From Salmonella enterica subsp. diarizonae (lineage in GTDB: Bacteria > Pseudomonadota > Gammaproteobacteria > Enterobacterales > Enterobacteriaceae), in the NCBI RefSeq assembly GCF_008692785.1, contig NZ_VXJV01000009.1, positions 62,001 through 126,000 of the forward strand: 64,000 nucleotides of DNA, in the 5' to 3' direction. Position numbers and translations under genes: made by a program. The notes under the pieces were generated by a model. That model was not told the DNA's origin, ran no database searches, and saw nothing but the letters and a program-made list of their open reading frames with translations. This document shows positions 1 through 14,434 of this stretch, piece by piece; position 1 is the first letter of the stretch, and the number at the start of each line of letters is the position of its first letter.

Positions 1-2
1 AT

Positions 3-803
3 AGCCACCGCAGTAAACATAAACTGGCGGCGCTGATTGACGTTCCGCAAATGAAGCCGCTGGTGCATGTCTCCGGCATGTTTGGCGCGTGGCGCGGTAA
101 TACAAGCTGGGTCGCGCCGCTGGCGTGGCATCCTGAAAACCGTAACGCGGTGATCATGGTCGATTTAGCAGGCGATATTTCCCCTCTTCTTGAGCTGGAC
201 AGCGATACCCTTCGCGAGCGGCTTTATACGGCCAAAGCCGATCTTGGCGATCACGCCGCAGTGCCGGTAAAGCTGGTGCATATCAATAAATGTCCGGTAC
301 TGGCACCGGCGAATACCTTGCGCCCGGAGGATGCCGACCGGCTGGGAATTCATCGCCAGCACTGCCTGGATAACCTGAAAGTGCTGCGTGAAAACCCGCA
401 GGTCCGCGACAAAGTGGTGGCTATTTTCGCCGAAGCCGAACCTTTTGCCGCCTCGGATAATGTTGATGCCCAGCTCTATGATGGTTTTTTCAGCGATGCC
501 GATCGCGCAGCCATGAAAATCGTACTCGAAACCGAACCACGTAACCTGCCCGCGCTGGATATTACCTTTGTCGATAAGCGCATTGAGAAGCTACTGTTTA
601 ATTACCGCGCGCGCAATTTTCCCGGTACGCTGGATGACGCAGAGCAGCAGCGCTGGCTGGCGCATCGCCGTCAGGTGCTGACGCCGGAGTTTTTACAACA
701 GTATGCCAACGAATTGCAGATGCTTTCTCAGCAGTATGCGGAAGATAAAACGAAGCTGGGGTTACTGAAATCACTGTGGCAGTATGCAACTGAGATCGTG
801 TAA
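3..803 (+). CDS. sbcB: Exodeoxyribonuclease I (ExoI), C-terminal part
   Basis: The reading frame is open from the window edge (position 3) to TAA at 803, so the first roughly 210 residues of the usual 475-residue protein lie outside. ExoI is a 3'-5' single-strand DNA exonuclease of DNA repair and recombination, acting in the cytoplasm with SSB. The visible part covers the end of the exonuclease domain, the SH3-like region (VSGMFGAWRGNTSWVAPLAW) and the helical C-terminal domain ending LWQYATEIV, all very close to my memory of E. coli ExoI. No frameshift is seen. A REP element and a bidirectional terminator follow. Gene order sbcB-plaP-yeeY-yeeZ-his fits Salmonella; the E. coli yeeD/yeeE pair is absent between sbcB and plaP. 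Confidence 0.96.
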   Translation, partial: SHRSKHKLAALIDVPQMKPLVHVSGMFGAWRGNTSWVAPLAWHPENRNAVIMVDLAGDISPLLELDSDTLRERLYTAKADLGDHAAVPVKLVHINKCPVLAPANTLRPEDADRLGIHRQHCLDNLKVLRENPQVRDKVVAIFAEAEPFAASDNVDAQLYDGFFSDADRAAMKIVLETEPRNLPALDITFVDKRIEKLLFNYRARNFPGTLDDAEQQRWLAHRRQVLTPEFLQQYANELQMLSQQYAEDKTKLGLLKSLWQYATEIV

Positions 804-811
804 TTGACCAA

Positions 812-880
812 TGCCTGATGGCGCTGCGCTTATCAGGCCTACAGGGCCAGCGTTTACGCCACCATCCGGCAAACGTGGTG
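812..880. repeat. REP/BIME-type palindromic repeat
   Basis: The stretch contains GCCTGATGGCGCTGCGCTTA followed by TCAGGCCTAC and then an inverted CCATCCGGCAAAC segment. This is the classic enterobacterial REP sequence in its usual place just after a stop codon. Such repeats often stabilise the 3' end of the upstream mRNA. Confidence 0.8.
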
Positions 881-888
881 GATGACAG

Positions 889-922
889 AGAAAAAACCGG
901 AGGCAGTGCCTCCGGTTTTGCT
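889..922. terminator. Bidirectional rho-independent terminator between sbcB and plaP
   Basis: AAAACCGGAGGCAGTGCCTCCGGTTTT forms a perfect stem of at least 11 pairs flanked by A and T runs, so it can end both rightward sbcB and leftward plaP transcription. The two genes converge here. Confidence 0.88.
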
Positions 923-942
923 ATTGTCGATAATACGCGCGA

Positions 943-2307
943 TTACGCGACGTCTTCGTACTGTGGAACCGGGTTGCGGAAGCTTTTGGTTACGCACGCC
1001 AGATAAATCAGCCCGATACCCGCCCAGATCAGGCCCAGTACCATTGAGCTCTCTTCCAGGTTAACCCACAACGCGCCAACCGTCAGCGCGCCGCACATCG
1101 GCAGGAACAGATACTGGAAGTGATCTTTCAATGATTTATTACGCTTCTCACGGATCCAGAACTGCGAAATTACGGACAGGTTAACGAAGGTAAACGCGAC
1201 CAACGCGCCAAAGTTAATCAGCGCTGTCGCCATCACCAGGTCAAAATTAATCGCCAGCAGCGCGATCGCCCCGACCAGAATGATGTTCATCGCTGGCGTA
1301 CGCCATTTCGGGTGAACATAACCGAAGAAGCTTTTCGGGAATACGCCGTCACGTCCCATCACGTACATCAGGCGCGCTACGCCTGCGTGCGCCGCCATAC
1401 CGGAAGCCAGTACGGTGATAGTAGAGAAGATCAGCGCCCCCACCTGGAAGGTTTTACCCGCCACGTACAGCATGATTTCCGGCTGAGACGCATCCGGATC
1501 TTTAAAGCGAGAGATATCCGGGAAGTACAATTGCAGGAAATAGGTCGCAAAAATGAAGATCAGGCCGCCAATCAGTGCGGTCAGGAAAATCGCACGCGGG
1601 ATCACGCGTTCAGCATCTTTGGTCTCTTCCGACAGGTTACTGATGCCGTCAAAGCCGGTAAAGGAGAAGCACAGGATCGTCGCTCCCGTAATCATCGGAA
1701 TAACGTGCGCATCGCCGGACCAGAACGGACGGGTGCTCGTCAACGTACCGGCGCCTTCGCCTTCAAATACGCCATAAACCACCATGCCCAGAATGACCGC
1801 AATCAGCACCACCTGTAGCACCACAATCACGGTGTTGAAGTTAGCGACCGATTTGAGGCTGCGCAGGTTAAAGGCCGTCATAAAGGCCACCAGCGCCACG
1901 ACAAACACCCATGACGGAATGGAGGGCACCAGCGCTTCAAAATAAATTTTCGCCAACAGAATGTTGATCATCGGCGCGAACAGATAATCGAGCAGAGAAG
2001 ACCACCCCACCATAAAGCCAACGGTCGGGCTGATAGATTTCTGGGCATAGGTGTACGCCGAACCCGCGGAAGGGTAGCGACGTACCAGTTTCCCGTAGCT
2101 CAACGCCGTAAACAGAATCGCGATTAACGCGAATGCATACGCCGTCGGTACGTGACCGTCAGTGAGGCCTGAAACGATACCAAATGTATCGAACAGCGTC
2201 ATCGGCTGCATATAGGCAAGACCCATCATTACAACCGGAACTAACGTAAGCGTTTTACGTAATTCCACGCGAGAGGTGTTTGGAGTAACGTTATGCGACA
2301 TGGTCAT
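943..2307 (-). CDS. plaP: APC-family putrescine importer PlaP
   Basis: The 454-residue protein is a 12-helix amino acid-polyamine-organocation transporter of the inner membrane. It has the family's N-terminal segment ([17 protein letters not shown]), the [16 protein letters not shown] loop and strongly hydrophobic segments throughout. By position (between sbcB and yeeY) and sequence it is E. coli YeeF/PlaP, a proton-driven low-affinity putrescine importer linked in E. coli to surface motility. The ATG at 2307 follows a good AGGAG ribosome site. The gene reads leftward, converging on sbcB. Substrate is taken from the E. coli orthologue and is not shown by the sequence. Confidence 0.9.
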   Translation of the reverse strand: MTMSHNVTPNTSRVELRKTLTLVPVVMMGLAYMQPMTLFDTFGIVSGLTDGHVPTAYAFALIAILFTALSYGKLVRRYPSAGSAYTYAQKSISPTVGFMVGWSSLLDYLFAPMINILLAKIYFEALVPSIPSWVFVVALVAFMTAFNLRSLKSVANFNTVIVVLQVVLIAVILGMVVYGVFEGEGAGTLTSTRPFWSGDAHVIPMITGATILCFSFTGFDGISNLSEETKDAERVIPRAIFLTALIGGLIFIFATYFLQLYFPDISRFKDPDASQPEIMLYVAGKTFQVGALIFSTITVLASGMAAHAGVARLMYVMGRDGVFPKSFFGYVHPKWRTPAMNIILVGAIALLAINFDLVMATALINFGALVAFTFVNLSVISQFWIREKRNKSLKDHFQYLFLPMCGALTVGALWVNLEESSMVLGLIWAGIGLIYLACVTKSFRNPVPQYEDVA

Positions 2308-2450
2308 TCTCCTTTACGGCGAATGCCGTCGCGTAAGCAAAAAATTGCCCCATTTTCTGGATTCCTCAGCGACAACAACTGTCGATTTTTAAGTAAGTAT
2401 CTATCCGGTACGAAGCCCGGCCTCTTGGTATTGAATGATGTGTTTGAAGC

Positions 2451-2486
2451 AAAAAAATAACCGACGCGTATTAAAACGTCGGTTAG
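2451..2486 (-). terminator. Terminator downstream of yeeY
   Basis: On the minus strand an AACCGACG/CGTCGGTT stem with a 10-base loop is followed by ATTTTTTTGC. It lies about 100 bases after the yeeY stop and upstream of plaP, so it separates the two leftward genes. The other strand also ends in a T-run (ATTTTTT at 2491-2497), but further from the stem. Confidence 0.72.
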
Positions 2487-2586
2487 TGTCATTTTTTGCA
2501 AGCGGCGTATTCTGCCCTAAACTGAAGTGAAATGACAAGAGAATGAGAGCGCGTTCAAAAAATTATTTTTCATAAGCGATTGATTT

Positions 2587-3501
2587 TTAAACTGGCGATT
2601 TTGCATACACCCCAGCAATAGCATTATTTGCTAAAATCTCATCCCGCCACCAGCCGCTGGCCAGCCCGGCGGTCTGTTCATTCCAGCCAATCCACACCGG
2701 TTCATAGACAATTTGCGCCACAACTTTCTTCTCTATAAGCGCGCCGCTTTCCAAAAATCGCTGCGCCAGATAACGCGGTAAATAGCCGCATCCCAGGCCG
2801 CTAATTTGCAGCTCCAGCTTGGTTTTAAAATCAAACACTGTAATCGCTTCCTGAGCGTCGAGCAGTTCAGACCCTATTGATCGGGATGAATGGGCGCTAT
2901 CGCCAACCACAATCGCACGAAAGCGTTTGATCGTCTGGCGGCTAAGTGGTTCCTCTTCATGAACCAGAGGATGATGAGGTGCGACAGCAAACACCAGTTC
3001 AAGATCGCCCAGTCTTGCAAAGCCAAAGCCGGTGTCAGGCGGCGGCGCGCGCATGGCGCCAACGATGATATCCGCCCTTCCCTGCGTCAGCGTCTCCCAT
3101 GAGCCGCCGAGAACGCCATTAACAAATTTAAGGCGCGTCACGCTGTGGCGTTGATAAAAAGCCTCGATAAGCGGGGCCAGAAGAGAAAAGGGAAAGGTAT
3201 CATCCACACCGATGACCAGTTCGTTCTCCCAGCCTTCATGCAGTTTAATCGCCTGCTTTTCCAGCTCGCGAACGGTATGCAGCACTTCACGGCCTTTTTC
3301 CAGTAGCATTTTACCGGTTCGCGTAAATCGCGCGCGATATCCGCTACGGTCGAGCAGTTGGATATTAAGATCGTTTTCCAGCTTATGAACGGTATAACTG
3401 AGGGCGGACGGCGTTTTAAATAATTTTGCCGACGCCGCCGCGAAGCTGCCCTCTTTTTCTAACGCATCAAGAATAATCAGAACGTCCAGCAGTGGTTTCA
3501 T
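2587..3501 (-). CDS. yeeY: LysR-type transcriptional regulator YeeY
   Basis: The 304-residue protein has the LysR layout. Residues about 1-65 form the winged helix-turn-helix (SFAAASAKLFKTPSALSYTV is the recognition region), a linker helix follows, and residues about 90-300 form the periplasmic-binding-protein-like effector domain. It is the YeeY orthologue by position, next to yeeZ and the his operon. Its ligand and targets are not known to me. LysR regulators often control a neighbouring gene; plaP (after a terminator) and yeeZ (same strand, upstream) are the candidates, but nothing in the sequence shows this. Confidence 0.9.
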   Translation of the reverse strand: MKPLLDVLIILDALEKEGSFAAASAKLFKTPSALSYTVHKLENDLNIQLLDRSGYRARFTRTGKMLLEKGREVLHTVRELEKQAIKLHEGWENELVIGVDDTFPFSLLAPLIEAFYQRHSVTRLKFVNGVLGGSWETLTQGRADIIVGAMRAPPPDTGFGFARLGDLELVFAVAPHHPLVHEEEPLSRQTIKRFRAIVVGDSAHSSRSIGSELLDAQEAITVFDFKTKLELQISGLGCGYLPRYLAQRFLESGALIEKKVVAQIVYEPVWIGWNEQTAGLASGWWRDEILANNAIAGVYAKSPV

Positions 3502-3546
3502 ACTCGTCCCCTTGCGCTATATGGCGGCCACCTGCTGGACAGCGAC

Positions 3547-4371
3547 TCATTCCATCGGCATCACCAGCGGATCGGGATATTGATATTCAAATCCAAGCTC
3601 ATTACAAATCCGGCTACCGTCGATAATCTTCCCTTTGCCGTTGTCCGGCGCGTCACGAAAATGCGGCGGTTCCATTCCCAGCAAGCGCGCCATTTGCGGA
3701 TAGAACACGTTGCGGGCCGGATGCGCCGGCGCACATATATTATAGATGTGCCCCCCTTTCGGCGCCTGTAGCAAGAGGGTAATGGCGCCAACCACGTCTT
3801 CAAGATGCACCAGATTGACCCCGTGTTGACCATCCGGCGCGGTTTTTCCGGCAAAGAAACGTCCAGGATGGCGTCCCGGGCCGACCAACCCCGCCAGCCG
3901 CAGAATATCCACTGACGTGCCAGGCAGATTGTGCAGCCAGTCTTCCAGTTCCTTCAGCGTACGCCCACTGGCCGTGACCGGATTACGCGGCGTAGTCTCT
4001 TTCACTACGCCTTGCGCATCGCCGTAAACAGACGTCGAACTGGTAAAAATAATACGCGGGATACGATAAGCCAGCGCGCTGTCGACCAGCTCCTGCATCG
4101 CCTGCAGATAAAACTCATCTCCCGGACCGCTACGGCGCGCGGGCAGTGTTATCACCAGCGCATCGACGTCCAACAGAGCGTCAAGATCGTCTGCTTCACA
4201 GACCAGCTCCGGCTCCAGACGCAGCGGATAGCTTTCAATTCCACTCATACGGGCCGCCTCCACCCCGTCAAGGGTGGTTTTGCTGCCGGTAACCTGCCAG
4301 CCTCTCGCTGCCAGCGACATTGCCAGCGGCATGCCTAACCAACCTAAACCGACAATTGCGACCTTTTTCAT
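3547..4371 (-). CDS. yeeZ: NAD(P)-binding epimerase-like protein YeeZ
   Basis: The 274-residue protein begins MKKVAIVGLGWLGMPLAMSL, a Rossmann GxGxxG dinucleotide-binding motif. It also has an extended short-chain dehydrogenase pattern with TSSTSVYGD near residue 112. It resembles sugar-nucleotide epimerases and is the conserved YeeZ found just before the his operon. The usual YxxxK pair is not evident: the corresponding region reads SGRTLKELED. A standard SDR reaction is therefore uncertain and no substrate can be assigned. It is transcribed divergently from hisL. Confidence 0.88.
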   Translation of the reverse strand: MKKVAIVGLGWLGMPLAMSLAARGWQVTGSKTTLDGVEAARMSGIESYPLRLEPELVCEADDLDALLDVDALVITLPARRSGPGDEFYLQAMQELVDSALAYRIPRIIFTSSTSVYGDAQGVVKETTPRNPVTASGRTLKELEDWLHNLPGTSVDILRLAGLVGPGRHPGRFFAGKTAPDGQHGVNLVHLEDVVGAITLLLQAPKGGHIYNICAPAHPARNVFYPQMARLLGMEPPHFRDAPDNGKGKIIDGSRICNELGFEYQYPDPLVMPME

Positions 4372-4465
4372 CCATTTTCTCCTGACTTTAACGCCTTATA
4401 CATAAGGCTACGCCAGCCCGCCGTGACTGACAATTCATACTATAAATGCGAAATGAAAAAAGCGC

Positions 4466-4495
4466 TTGCTTTAAGGCGTAAAAGTGGTTTAGGTT
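4466..4495 (+). promoter_or_regulatory. Primary his operon promoter
   Basis: A -35 TTGCTT at 4466-4471 and a -10 TAGGTT at 4490-4495 are separated by 18 bases and followed by AAAAGGTA. The match to the well-studied Salmonella hisp1 is strong. Transcription would start near 4502, about 32 bases before the hisL start. The GC-poor bases after the -10 differ from a classic stringently inhibited discriminator, consistent with the known positive response of this promoter to ppGpp. Confidence 0.85.
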
Positions 4496-4533
4496 AAAAG
4501 GTATCAAATGAATAAGCATTCATCGGAATTTTT

Positions 4534-4584
4534 ATGACACGCGTTCAATTTAAACACCACCATCATCACCATCATCCTGACTAG
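4534..4584 (+). CDS. hisL: his operon leader peptide
   Basis: The 16-residue peptide MTRVQFKHHHHHHHPD contains seven consecutive histidine codons. Ribosome stalling at these codons when charged tRNA-His is scarce allows an antiterminator to form in the leader RNA. That permits read-through into hisG. The peptide matches the known Salmonella/E. coli HisL. Confidence 0.98.
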   Translation: MTRVQFKHHHHHHHPD

Positions 4585-4647
4585 TCTTTCAGGCGATGTG
4601 TGCTGGAAGACATTCAGATCTTCCAGTGGTGCATGAACGCATGAGAA

Positions 4648-4684
4648 AGCCCCCGGAAGATCATCTTCCGGGGGCTTTTTTTTG
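4648..4684 (+). terminator. his attenuator terminator
   Basis: AGCCCCCGGAAGATCATCTT with TCCGGGGGCT forms a strong stem followed directly by eight T residues. It lies 64 bases after the hisL stop and 46 bases before hisG. It is the intrinsic terminator of the histidine attenuator, and the upstream leader (about 4585-4647) supplies the alternative pairing segments. Confidence 0.96.
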
Positions 4685-4729
4685 GCGCGCGATACAGACC
4701 GGTTCAGACAGGATAAAGAGGAACACAGA

Positions 4730-5629
4730 ATGTTAGACAACACCCGCTTACGCATAGCTATTCAGAAATCAGGCCGTTTAAGCGATGATTCACGGGAATT
4801 GCTGGCCCGCTGCGGCATAAAAATTAATTTACACACTCAGCGTTTGATTGCGATGGCGGAAAACATGCCGATTGATATCCTGCGCGTGCGTGATGATGAC
4901 ATTCCGGGTCTGGTGATGGATGGCGTGGTCGATCTCGGCATTATCGGCGAAAACGTGCTGGAAGAAGAGCTACTCAACCGCCGCGCGCAGGGCGAAGATC
5001 CGCGCTATTTTACCCTGCGCCGTCTTGACTTCGGCGGCTGCCGTTTATCGCTGGCGACGCCGGTTGACGAAGCCTGGGACGGCCCGGCGGCGCTGGACGG
5101 TAAACGTATCGCTACCTCTTATCCGCACCTCCTCAAACGTTACCTCGACCAGAAAGGCGTCTCTTTTAAATCGTGTCTGTTAAATGGCTCTGTCGAAGTC
5201 GCGCCGCGCGCGGGGCTGGCCGACGCTATCTGCGATTTGGTCTCTACCGGCGCGACGCTTGAAGCTAACGGCCTGCGTGAAGTCGAAGTTATCTACCGCT
5301 CTAAAGCCTGTCTGATTCAGCGCGACGGTGAAATGGCACAGAGCAAACAACAGCTGATCGATAAATTGCTGACCCGTATTCAGGGCGTGATTCAGGCGCG
5401 CGAATCGAAATACATCATGATGCACGCGCCAAGCGAACGCCTGGAAGAGGTTATCGCCCTGCTGCCAGGCGCCGAAAGGCCAACGATTCTGCCGCTGGCG
5501 GGCGAGCAACAGCGCGTGGCGATGCATATGGTCAGCAGCGAAACTCTGTTCTGGGAAACCATGGAGAAACTGAAAGCGCTTGGCGCCAGCTCGATTCTGG
5601 TACTGCCGATCGAGAAGATGATGGAGTGA
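4730..5629 (+). CDS. hisG: ATP phosphoribosyltransferase
   Basis: HisG joins ATP and PRPP to form phosphoribosyl-ATP, the committed and histidine-inhibited step of histidine synthesis. The 299-residue length is that of the long, self-regulated form. The C-terminal roughly 75 residues ([17 protein letters not shown] region onward) correspond to the histidine-binding ACT-like domain. The frame is open further upstream to 4682, but the ATG at 4730 is preceded by AAGAGGAAC and gives the known [10 protein letters not shown] start; the upstream part overlaps the attenuator. Confidence 0.98.
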   Translation: MLDNTRLRIAIQKSGRLSDDSRELLARCGIKINLHTQRLIAMAENMPIDILRVRDDDIPGLVMDGVVDLGIIGENVLEEELLNRRAQGEDPRYFTLRRLDFGGCRLSLATPVDEAWDGPAALDGKRIATSYPHLLKRYLDQKGVSFKSCLLNGSVEVAPRAGLADAICDLVSTGATLEANGLREVEVIYRSKACLIQRDGEMAQSKQQLIDKLLTRIQGVIQARESKYIMMHAPSERLEEVIALLPGAERPTILPLAGEQQRVAMHMVSSETLFWETMEKLKALGASSILVLPIEKMME

Positions 5630-5635
5630 TCTAAA

Positions 5636-5713
5636 GCCTGATGGCGCTACGCTTATCAGACCTACGTAATGCGTTGATATTTTGGGTTCTGTATACCGGA
5701 TAAGGCGGAACCC
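5636..5713. repeat. REP element in the hisG-hisD gap
   Basis: AGCCTGATGGCGCTACGCTT then ATCAGACCTACG, followed by ATACCGGATAAGGCGGAACCC, lie between hisG and hisD. A REP (palindromic unit) in this intercistronic space of the his operon is long known in Salmonella. The gap of about 100 bases is otherwise empty. Confidence 0.85.
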
Positions 5714-5731
5714 TGTGATGGAGTTAAGACC

Positions 5732-11254
<5,523 letters not shown>

Positions 11255-11261
<7 letters not shown>

Positions 11262-11866
11262 CAGAGCAACAACGCCGCGACCTGGACTGGGGAAAAACCA
11301 ATGGCCTGATGCCAGCCATCGTGCAACATGCGGTATCCGGCGAAGTATTAATGCTGGGTTATATGAACCCACAAGCGCTGGACAAGACCATTGAGTCCGG
11401 CCACGTCACTTTCTTCTCACGCACGAAACAGCGTTTATGGACCAAAGGCGAAACCTCGGGCCATGTGTTGAATGTCGTCAGCATTGCGCCGGATTGCGAC
11501 AACGACACACTGCTGGTGTTGGCAAACCCTGTCGGGCCGACCTGCCACAAAGGTACCAGTAGCTGCTTTGGCGACGCCAGCCATCAGTGGTTATTCCTGT
11601 ATCAACTGGAACAACTGCTGGCAGAGCGCAAAACCGCCGATCCAGCCAGTTCTTACACGGCGAAACTGTACGCCAGCGGTACCAAGCGTATTGCGCAAAA
11701 GGTTGGCGAAGAAGGTGTAGAAACCGCGCTGGCGGCAACCGTTAACGATAGCGTTGAGCTGACCAATGAAGCGTCTGATTTGATGTACCATCTGCTGGTG
11801 CTGTTGCAGGATCAAGATCTCAACCTCACCACCGTGATTGACAACCTCCGTAAGCGCCATCAATAA
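11255..11866 (+). CDS. hisI: Bifunctional phosphoribosyl-AMP cyclohydrolase / phosphoribosyl-ATP pyrophosphatase
   Basis: HisI (HisIE) carries steps two and three of the pathway in 203 residues. Residues about 1-110 are the zinc-dependent cyclohydrolase ([49 protein letters not shown]). Residues about 115-203 are the pyrophosphohydrolase with the acidic [10 protein letters not shown] and [14 protein letters not shown] helices. It is the last gene of the operon, followed by a strong terminator. Confidence 0.98.
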
Positions 11867-11870
11867 GCGT

Positions 11871-11900
11871 AAAAAAACCGGGCAACGCCCGGTTTTTTGC
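11871..11900 (+). terminator. his operon terminator
   Basis: AAAAAACCGGGC-AAC-GCCCGGTTTTTT is a near-perfect stem-loop with a T-run, starting 4 bases after the hisI stop. It can work in both directions and also stands at the 3' end of leftward wzzB. Confidence 0.95.
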
Positions 11901-11917
11901 TGAAGAATATTGCGTTC

Positions 11918-11960
11918 CGCAGAATGGATAAGGCGCTTGTGCCGCCATCCGGCAAAGACG
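11918..11960. repeat. Partial REP-like repeat between hisI and wzzB
   Basis: AGAATGGATAAGGCGCTTGT followed by GCCGCCATCCGGCAAAGACGC resembles half of a REP palindrome. It lies between the convergent 3' ends of hisI and wzzB. Confidence 0.55.
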
Positions 11961-11961
11961 C

Positions 11962-12945
11962 CTATAAGGCTTTTGGCTTATAGCTACGTAGCGCATTGCG
12001 TCCCAGCACAATCCCGGCGCCGATCATCCCGCCCAGCAGCACAGCCAGCACGAGGGTAATGGCCTTTTTCGGGCTATCGCGACGAACCGGTAACGTCGGC
12101 TTCATCACATAACGATAGACGTGCACCGTATCGGCAGTCACTTTTAGATTTTTAATATCCAGCAGTGTCTGCTTCGTCTGGTAATAGGCCGGAGAAAAGA
12201 CCAGTGGACGCGTCGCTTCGTTCTGTATCATCGATTTTAGCGCATCGCTCCCCAGCAGGAACATAGTGTCCTGGGTGACATCCTGGGTTTGTTGAATCTG
12301 CGGCTGCGTGATTTTGGCCTCATCCGCATAGCGCAACGCTTCTTCGATTTGCTTTATGCGCAGATCTTTTTGATCCTGCGCCACAACTTCCTGTGTCTCA
12401 AGGGACTCCTGCAACGTTTTGGTTTGTAGCGTAATGTTATCTTCCAGGTCAACTTCCAGTTCCTTAGCGACCTCTTCATCCACCTGTTGGATATATTCCG
12501 CCAGTCGACGCTGCGCCCCTTCAGCGGTAGTACTCACATAAGTAACCGAGAGCGGCAGCGCTTGCCCTTTTACCGACTGTTCAATGGTGAGCTTTTCCGG
12601 TTCTTTCTGATTATCCAGCGCTTCCGCCAATGCGGAAAACGCAGCGCTAAAGCGGCTAATAAAACCGGACTGGACTTCAGAAATTTTAGGCGCATTTCCA
12701 CCATACAAGACATTTAACGCATTGGTATAGGTGGCAACCTGCGCGGCATCGGGTTGAGTAATAATCGCCGTAGATGTCCATTTTTCTTTGGCTATCATCA
12801 GATAGCCTACAGCCAGTAAAATGGCGATAATAACAGCTACAATAATGGTCATCTTCCCACGCCATAACTGTAGCAATAAATCAATCAAATCAATCTGTTC
12901 CGGATCGTTCCCACGCCCGGAAGACGTATTACTATCCACTGTCAT
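11962..12945 (-). CDS. wzzB: O-antigen chain length determinant Wzz (Cld)
   Basis: WzzB is an inner-membrane polysaccharide co-polymerase that sets the modal length of O antigen made by Wzy. The 327-residue protein shows the family plan. It has a short cytoplasmic N-terminus, a first membrane helix at about 33-53 (MTIIVAVIIAILLAVGYLMI), a long periplasmic coiled-coil-rich region, and a second helix near 295-315 preceded by the proline-rich PTLPVRRDSPKKA motif. It stands between his and ugd as in all Salmonella. It would act on the O units of the adjacent cluster. Confidence 0.96.
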   Translation of the reverse strand: MTVDSNTSSGRGNDPEQIDLIDLLLQLWRGKMTIIVAVIIAILLAVGYLMIAKEKWTSTAIITQPDAAQVATYTNALNVLYGGNAPKISEVQSGFISRFSAAFSALAEALDNQKEPEKLTIEQSVKGQALPLSVTYVSTTAEGAQRRLAEYIQQVDEEVAKELEVDLEDNITLQTKTLQESLETQEVVAQDQKDLRIKQIEEALRYADEAKITQPQIQQTQDVTQDTMFLLGSDALKSMIQNEATRPLVFSPAYYQTKQTLLDIKNLKVTADTVHVYRYVMKPTLPVRRDSPKKAITLVLAVLLGGMIGAGIVLGRNALRSYKPKAL

Positions 12946-13090
12946 AGATACCCTAACTAAAAAAGGATGAAGCTGGGAATAGTTTAGTCGTAAAGCAAAT
13001 ATATGCTATAGGATTAATGATAAAAACAGACATTTTTTTCCATTTATTTGGTCAATAAATCATCGGGATTCATCAAGCCCCGAAGTTTTA

Positions 13091-14257
13091 TTAGTCGCTA
13101 CCGAAAAGATCGCGGGTATACACTTTTTCAGCGACATCCGAAAGCTCTGCAGCCATCCTGTTAGAAATAATAACGTCCGCCTGTTGTTTAAAGCAGCGCA
13201 AATCACGCTCAAGGCGAGAGTTGAAAAAAGCGTCTTCTTTCATTACCGGTTCATAGATAATGACCTCTACGCCTTTCGCTTTAATGCGCTTCATAATCCC
13301 CTGAATCGATGAGGCGCGGAAGTTATCGGAGCCACTCTTCATGATCAGGCGATAAATTCCCACCACCTTAGGTTTTCGGGCGAGGATAGCGTCGGCAATA
13401 AAATCTTTACGTGTACGATTTGCTTCAACGATAGCGGAAATAATATTATTAGGCACCGACTTATAGTTAGCCAGCAACTGTTTGGTATCTTTTGGCAAAC
13501 AATATCCGCCATAACCAAAAGAGGGATTATTATAATGGTTGCCAATACGCGGATCGAGGCACACCCCTTCAATAATTTGTCGGGTATTTAATCCTAACGT
13601 TTCAGCATAACTGTCTAATTCATTAAAATAAGCGACTCGCATGGCGAGGTAAGTATTGGCAAAAAGTTTAATGGCTTCCGCTTCAGTGGAGTCCGTAAAC
13701 AGCGTTGGAATCTCCTGTTTAATAGCGCCTTCCTGGAGTAATGCGGCAAATTCTCTGGCGCGCTCAGACTGTTCCCCAATCACGATACGGGAGGGATAAA
13801 GGTTATCGTAAAGGGCTTTACCTTCACGTAAAAACTCCGGAGAGAAAATGATATTTTCTGTCGCAAACTTCTGACGCATTGCCGCCGTGAAGCCAACCGG
13901 CACCGTAGACTTAATAATCATCACTGCTGCGGGGTTGATGCTGATCACATCCTGAATGACCGATTCCACACTGGACGTATTAAAATAGTTGGTTTTGGGA
14001 TCGTAATCCGTAGGCGTAGCAATGATGACGTAATCTGCATTCTGGTACGCATCAAACTTATCCAGCGTTGCCCTGAATCTGATGTTATCTTCCTTTAAAA
14101 ATTGCTGAATTTCTTTATCAACAATCGGAGATATCCGATCATTTAACAGTTCAACACGGGAAGGAACAATGTCTAACGCCACCACATCATGATGTTGTGC
14201 AATAAGCAAACCATTAGACAAGCCAACATAACCCGTCCCGGATATCGTGATTTTCAT
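13091..14257 (-). CDS. ugd: UDP-glucose 6-dehydrogenase
   Basis: Ugd oxidises UDP-glucose to UDP-glucuronate with two NAD. The product serves colanic acid and the aminoarabinose modification of lipid A. The 388-residue protein has the N-terminal dinucleotide site [16 protein letters not shown], a middle dimerisation helix, and the catalytic cysteine in [17 protein letters not shown] PmrA-type box lies about 145 bases upstream, and the tandem IS200 pair lies just beyond it, leaving the proximal promoter intact. Confidence 0.97.
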   Translation of the reverse strand: MKITISGTGYVGLSNGLLIAQHHDVVALDIVPSRVELLNDRISPIVDKEIQQFLKEDNIRFRATLDKFDAYQNADYVIIATPTDYDPKTNYFNTSSVESVIQDVISINPAAVMIIKSTVPVGFTAAMRQKFATENIIFSPEFLREGKALYDNLYPSRIVIGEQSERAREFAALLQEGAIKQEIPTLFTDSTEAEAIKLFANTYLAMRVAYFNELDSYAETLGLNTRQIIEGVCLDPRIGNHYNNPSFGYGGYCLPKDTKQLLANYKSVPNNIISAIVEANRTRKDFIADAILARKPKVVGIYRLIMKSGSDNFRASSIQGIMKRIKAKGVEVIIYEPVMKEDAFFNSRLERDLRCFKQQADVIISNRMAAELSDVAEKVYTRDLFGSD

Positions 14258-14400
14258 TATTCGCTCTCAGAATTAACTTAATTATGAATCATGATGTATT
14301 TCGCATCCTGATAAGATATTAAAGTTTTAACGCCTGAGTATATAAAGTGCAACGCAGACGAAAACAATTCAGATTATCTTCATTACGATAAACACAGATT

Positions 14401-14417
14401 ATTAAGTTAATATTAAG
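14401..14417 (-). promoter_or_regulatory. Putative PmrA box upstream of ugd
   Basis: The minus strand reads CTTAAT-ATTAA-CTTAAT, two exact direct half-sites with 5-base spacing. This is the established PmrA binding pattern, and ugd is a known PmrA target in Salmonella. The box ends only 18 bases from the edge of the first IS200 copy. Confidence 0.78.
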
Positions 14418-14434
14418 CAAAAGCGATAAATCAA

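Noticed and set aside
2304..2501. 65-codon frame between yeeY and plaP on the minus strand
   Set aside because: It runs over the yeeY terminator hairpin and overlaps the plaP start; it resembles no protein I know.
4552..4575. Run of seven His codons that could be taken for an engineered tag
   Set aside because: It is the natural hisL leader peptide followed by the attenuator.
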